A DNA stretch of 64,000 nucleotides from Corallococcus interemptor (GTDB taxonomy: Bacteria; Myxococcota; Myxococcia; Myxococcales; Myxococcaceae), in NCBI RefSeq assembly GCF_003668875.1, contig NZ_RAWM01000025.1, forward strand, positions 23,058 through 87,057. The letters are read 5' to 3'. The translations under genes and the position numbers were made by a program. Below are positions 62,550-64,000 of this stretch, piece by piece (position 1 is the first letter of the stretch; every line of letters begins with the position of its first letter). The notes beneath the pieces are model-generated. The model had not been told where the DNA came from and ran no database searches. It worked only from the letters and a program-made list of their open reading frames with translations.

Positions 62550-63917
62550 GTGCACCTGAACGCGAACCGCCTCCGCTGGCCCGCCGCCCTCCTGGGGCTG
62601 GGATTGCTCGTCACCGGCTGCGGCCACGGCCAGGCCCAGGCGCCCGCGCTGACGCCCCAGGCCCAGGCGCGCGCGTACCTGGACGGGAACGACCCGGAGT
62701 CGGCGGTGAAGCTCCTGCGCGAATTGCACGCGCGCACGCCGGACGACGTGGACGTGGCCCGCGCCCTCACCGAGGCCCAGGTGAAGGCAGGCCGCGCGGA
62801 CGCGTGGGCGGAGGAGCTGCGCCAGGCCATCGCGAAGAACGAGCGCGCGGTGGACCAGTACATGCTGGGCCTGACGCTCTTCTCCAGGGCCCGGGACGCG
62901 GGCGTCCCCACCGTCAGCGCCTTCGAGCGCGCCATCACCCTGTCCCCCACCACCGCGGAGTTCCACTACCGCCTGGGCGTCGCGCGCCTGGAGTCGGAGC
63001 AGTACGCCGCCGCGCTGGGCCCGCTGCGCAAGGCCGTGGAGCTGGCCCCAGAGCGCACCGGCTGGAAGCTGCCCCTGGCCAAGGCCCTGGCCCGCACGGG
63101 GGACACGGCGGGCGCCGTGGAGGCCCTGGGCACCGTCGTGCGCGGCAGCCCCACCCCCGCGGAGGTCACCACCGCGCGGGCGCTGATGAACCAGCTGGCG
63201 GACCCGTTCCAGAACTTCCCCAAGGCGGCGGAGGCGAAGCTCGAGGAGGGCATGCGCTACCTGCACGAGCTGGACGCGCCCCAGCACGCCGTCATCGCCT
63301 TCGAGGAGATCCTCCACGACTACCCGGACCTGGCCGTGGTGCACGCCCTGCTGGGGCTGGCCTACCAGCGCCTGGACGACGCCGGCCGCGCCGTGGACGA
63401 GTTCAAGCAGGCCATCGAGCGCGCCCCGCAGGATGGCAAGAACCAGCTGTACCTCGGTGAGCTGTACCTGTCGCGCCAGCGCACGGAAGCGGCGCGCAGC
63501 GCCTTCGAGAAGGCCGTGGTGCTCAACCCGCTGCTGGAGCTGGCCTGGTTCCGCCTGGGCGACCTGCGGCTGGAGGCCCGGGACCTGGACACCGCGAAGC
63601 AGGCCTTCCAGGTGGCGGTGACGCTGACGCCGGACTCGGTGCCCGCGCGAGGCAAGCTGTCGCTCGTGTACCAATTGCAGGGGGACTACACGGCCGCGCA
63701 GCGCGAGCTGAAGTACGTGGCGGACAAGGACCCGGAGAACACCGAGTTCGCCCTGCGCCTGGGCCTGCTCTACACCGAGGAGTCCCAGAAGGCCCGCCGC
63801 CCCGAGGACCGCCAGAAGGCCGTGAGCGAGGCCGAGCGCTGGCTGGGGAAGGTGCTGGAGACCCAGCCCGACAACGCGGTGGCCAGCAAGGCCCTGCAGG
63901 TGCTCAAGGGCCAGTAG
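62550..63917 (+). CDS. Tetratricopeptide-repeat lipoprotein
   Basis: This 455-residue protein has a lipoprotein signal (lipobox VTGC, Cys24) and about ten TPR units over most of its length (for example FHYRLGVARLESEQYAAALG, AVVHALLGLAYQRLDDAG, QLYLGELYLSRQRTEAARSA). TPR lipoproteins bind partner proteins in envelope complexes such as secretion or peptidoglycan machines; none is identified here. The start is a GTG at 62550. It shares the transcript with plsC. Confidence 0.8.
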   Translation: MHLNANRLRWPAALLGLGLLVTGCGHGQAQAPALTPQAQARAYLDGNDPESAVKLLRELHARTPDDVDVARALTEAQVKAGRADAWAEELRQAIAKNERAVDQYMLGLTLFSRARDAGVPTVSAFERAITLSPTTAEFHYRLGVARLESEQYAAALGPLRKAVELAPERTGWKLPLAKALARTGDTAGAVEALGTVVRGSPTPAEVTTARALMNQLADPFQNFPKAAEAKLEEGMRYLHELDAPQHAVIAFEEILHDYPDLAVVHALLGLAYQRLDDAGRAVDEFKQAIERAPQDGKNQLYLGELYLSRQRTEAARSAFEKAVVLNPLLELAWFRLGDLRLEARDLDTAKQAFQVAVTLTPDSVPARGKLSLVYQLQGDYTAAQRELKYVADKDPENTEFALRLGLLYTEESQKARRPEDRQKAVSEAERWLGKVLETQPDNAVASKALQVLKGQ

Positions 63918-63953
63918 CCACCGGCGCACCGCGCCCTCTACACTCCGCCTCCG

Positions 63954-63986
63954 ATGAGCGACGCGCGCAAACCCGCCCCTCCCAGC
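63954..63986 (+). CDS. Start of a gene truncated by the window edge
   Basis: An ATG at 63954 opens a frame MSDARKPAPPS to the last bases that look genomic. The 14 bases after it (63987-64000) match a library adapter and cannot be trusted, so the rest of this gene is unknown. Confidence 0.4.
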
Positions 63987-64000
63987 CTGTCTCTTATACA
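63987..64000 (+). other. Tn5/Nextera mosaic-end adapter sequence at the right edge
   Basis: The last 14 bases, CTGTCTCTTATACA, are identical to the start of the Tn5 mosaic-end sequence used in Nextera libraries. The codons it creates (TCT, CTT, ATA) are atypical of this GC-rich genome. The simplest reading is an untrimmed adapter at a contig end rather than chromosomal DNA. Confidence 0.85.

Overview
The window is very GC-rich, densely packed and rich in secreted lipoproteins, lytic enzymes, one- and two-component regulators and large multidomain proteins. This points to a predatory myxobacterium of the Myxococcaceae (Corallococcus/Myxococcus/Pyxidicoccus type); the genus is an inference. I see no rRNA, tRNA, CRISPR array, insertion sequence or prophage gene. 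The last 14 bases match the Tn5/Nextera mosaic end used in sequencing libraries, so the right end is probably an untrimmed read end or contig end.

Region 1-11.6 kb: a truncated secreted DUF4185 protein, an endonuclease V homologue lacking its active-site His, a membrane-anchored M28 peptidase, an EEP hydrolase, a two-gene cell-wall-lysis operon (transglycosylase-like plus M23 endopeptidase sharing Cys-rich modules), a LysR/MFS divergent pair and an alpha/alpha-toroid lipoprotein. Region 11.8-18.5 kb: a NarL-type two-component system with a candidate operator, a membrane protein, a TetR/macrolide-type glycosyltransferase pair with two near-identical operators around the promoter, a DUF1801-DUF4287-SRPBCC fusion, a 2OG-Fe(II) oxygenase and a decayed STAS-like gene. 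Region 18.5-34 kb: secreted proteins (beta-helix lipoprotein, DUF4476 protein, EEP nuclease-like protein, GH114 lipoprotein), a bestrophin, a LysR/haloalkane dehalogenase pair, a DEIH helicase with a basic tail, an eight-cysteine mini-protein, two tandem paralogous lipoproteins and a beta-helix-like protein.

Region 34-44.5 kb: a seven-gene operon (acyl-CoA synthetase, enoyl-CoA hydratase, biotin-dependent acyl-CoA carboxylase alpha and beta, PECR-like SDR, acyl-CoA dehydrogenase, AtuA) with a divergent TetR gene and a perfect inverted repeat between them. The gene set matches the acyclic terpene utilisation (atu) pathway. Region 44.5-47 kb: an operon of three secreted proteases (M57, S1, M57), then 374 bp of non-coding DNA. 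Region 47-54.6 kb: a lipoprotein, a 993-residue protein that joins an MJ1316/DUF504 RNA-end-recognition domain, an EEP hydrolase, a 2H phosphodiesterase and a poly(A)-polymerase-like nucleotidyltransferase, an unrecognised 511-residue protein encoded divergently, and a propeller-like lipoprotein. Region 54.6-64 kb: a sirtuin, free methionine-R-sulfoxide reductase, pseudouridine-5'-phosphate glycosidase, a DMT transporter, an FHA-GAF-AAA-Fis regulator that has lost its sigma-54 contact and Walker B motifs, a DUF4026/DUF2314-like protein overlapping a deoxynucleoside kinase, PlsC, a TPR lipoprotein and the start of a truncated gene.

The most novel elements are the four-domain RNA-end-processing protein with its unknown divergent neighbour, the protease trio, the lytic pair with shared Cys-rich modules, and the atu-like operon.
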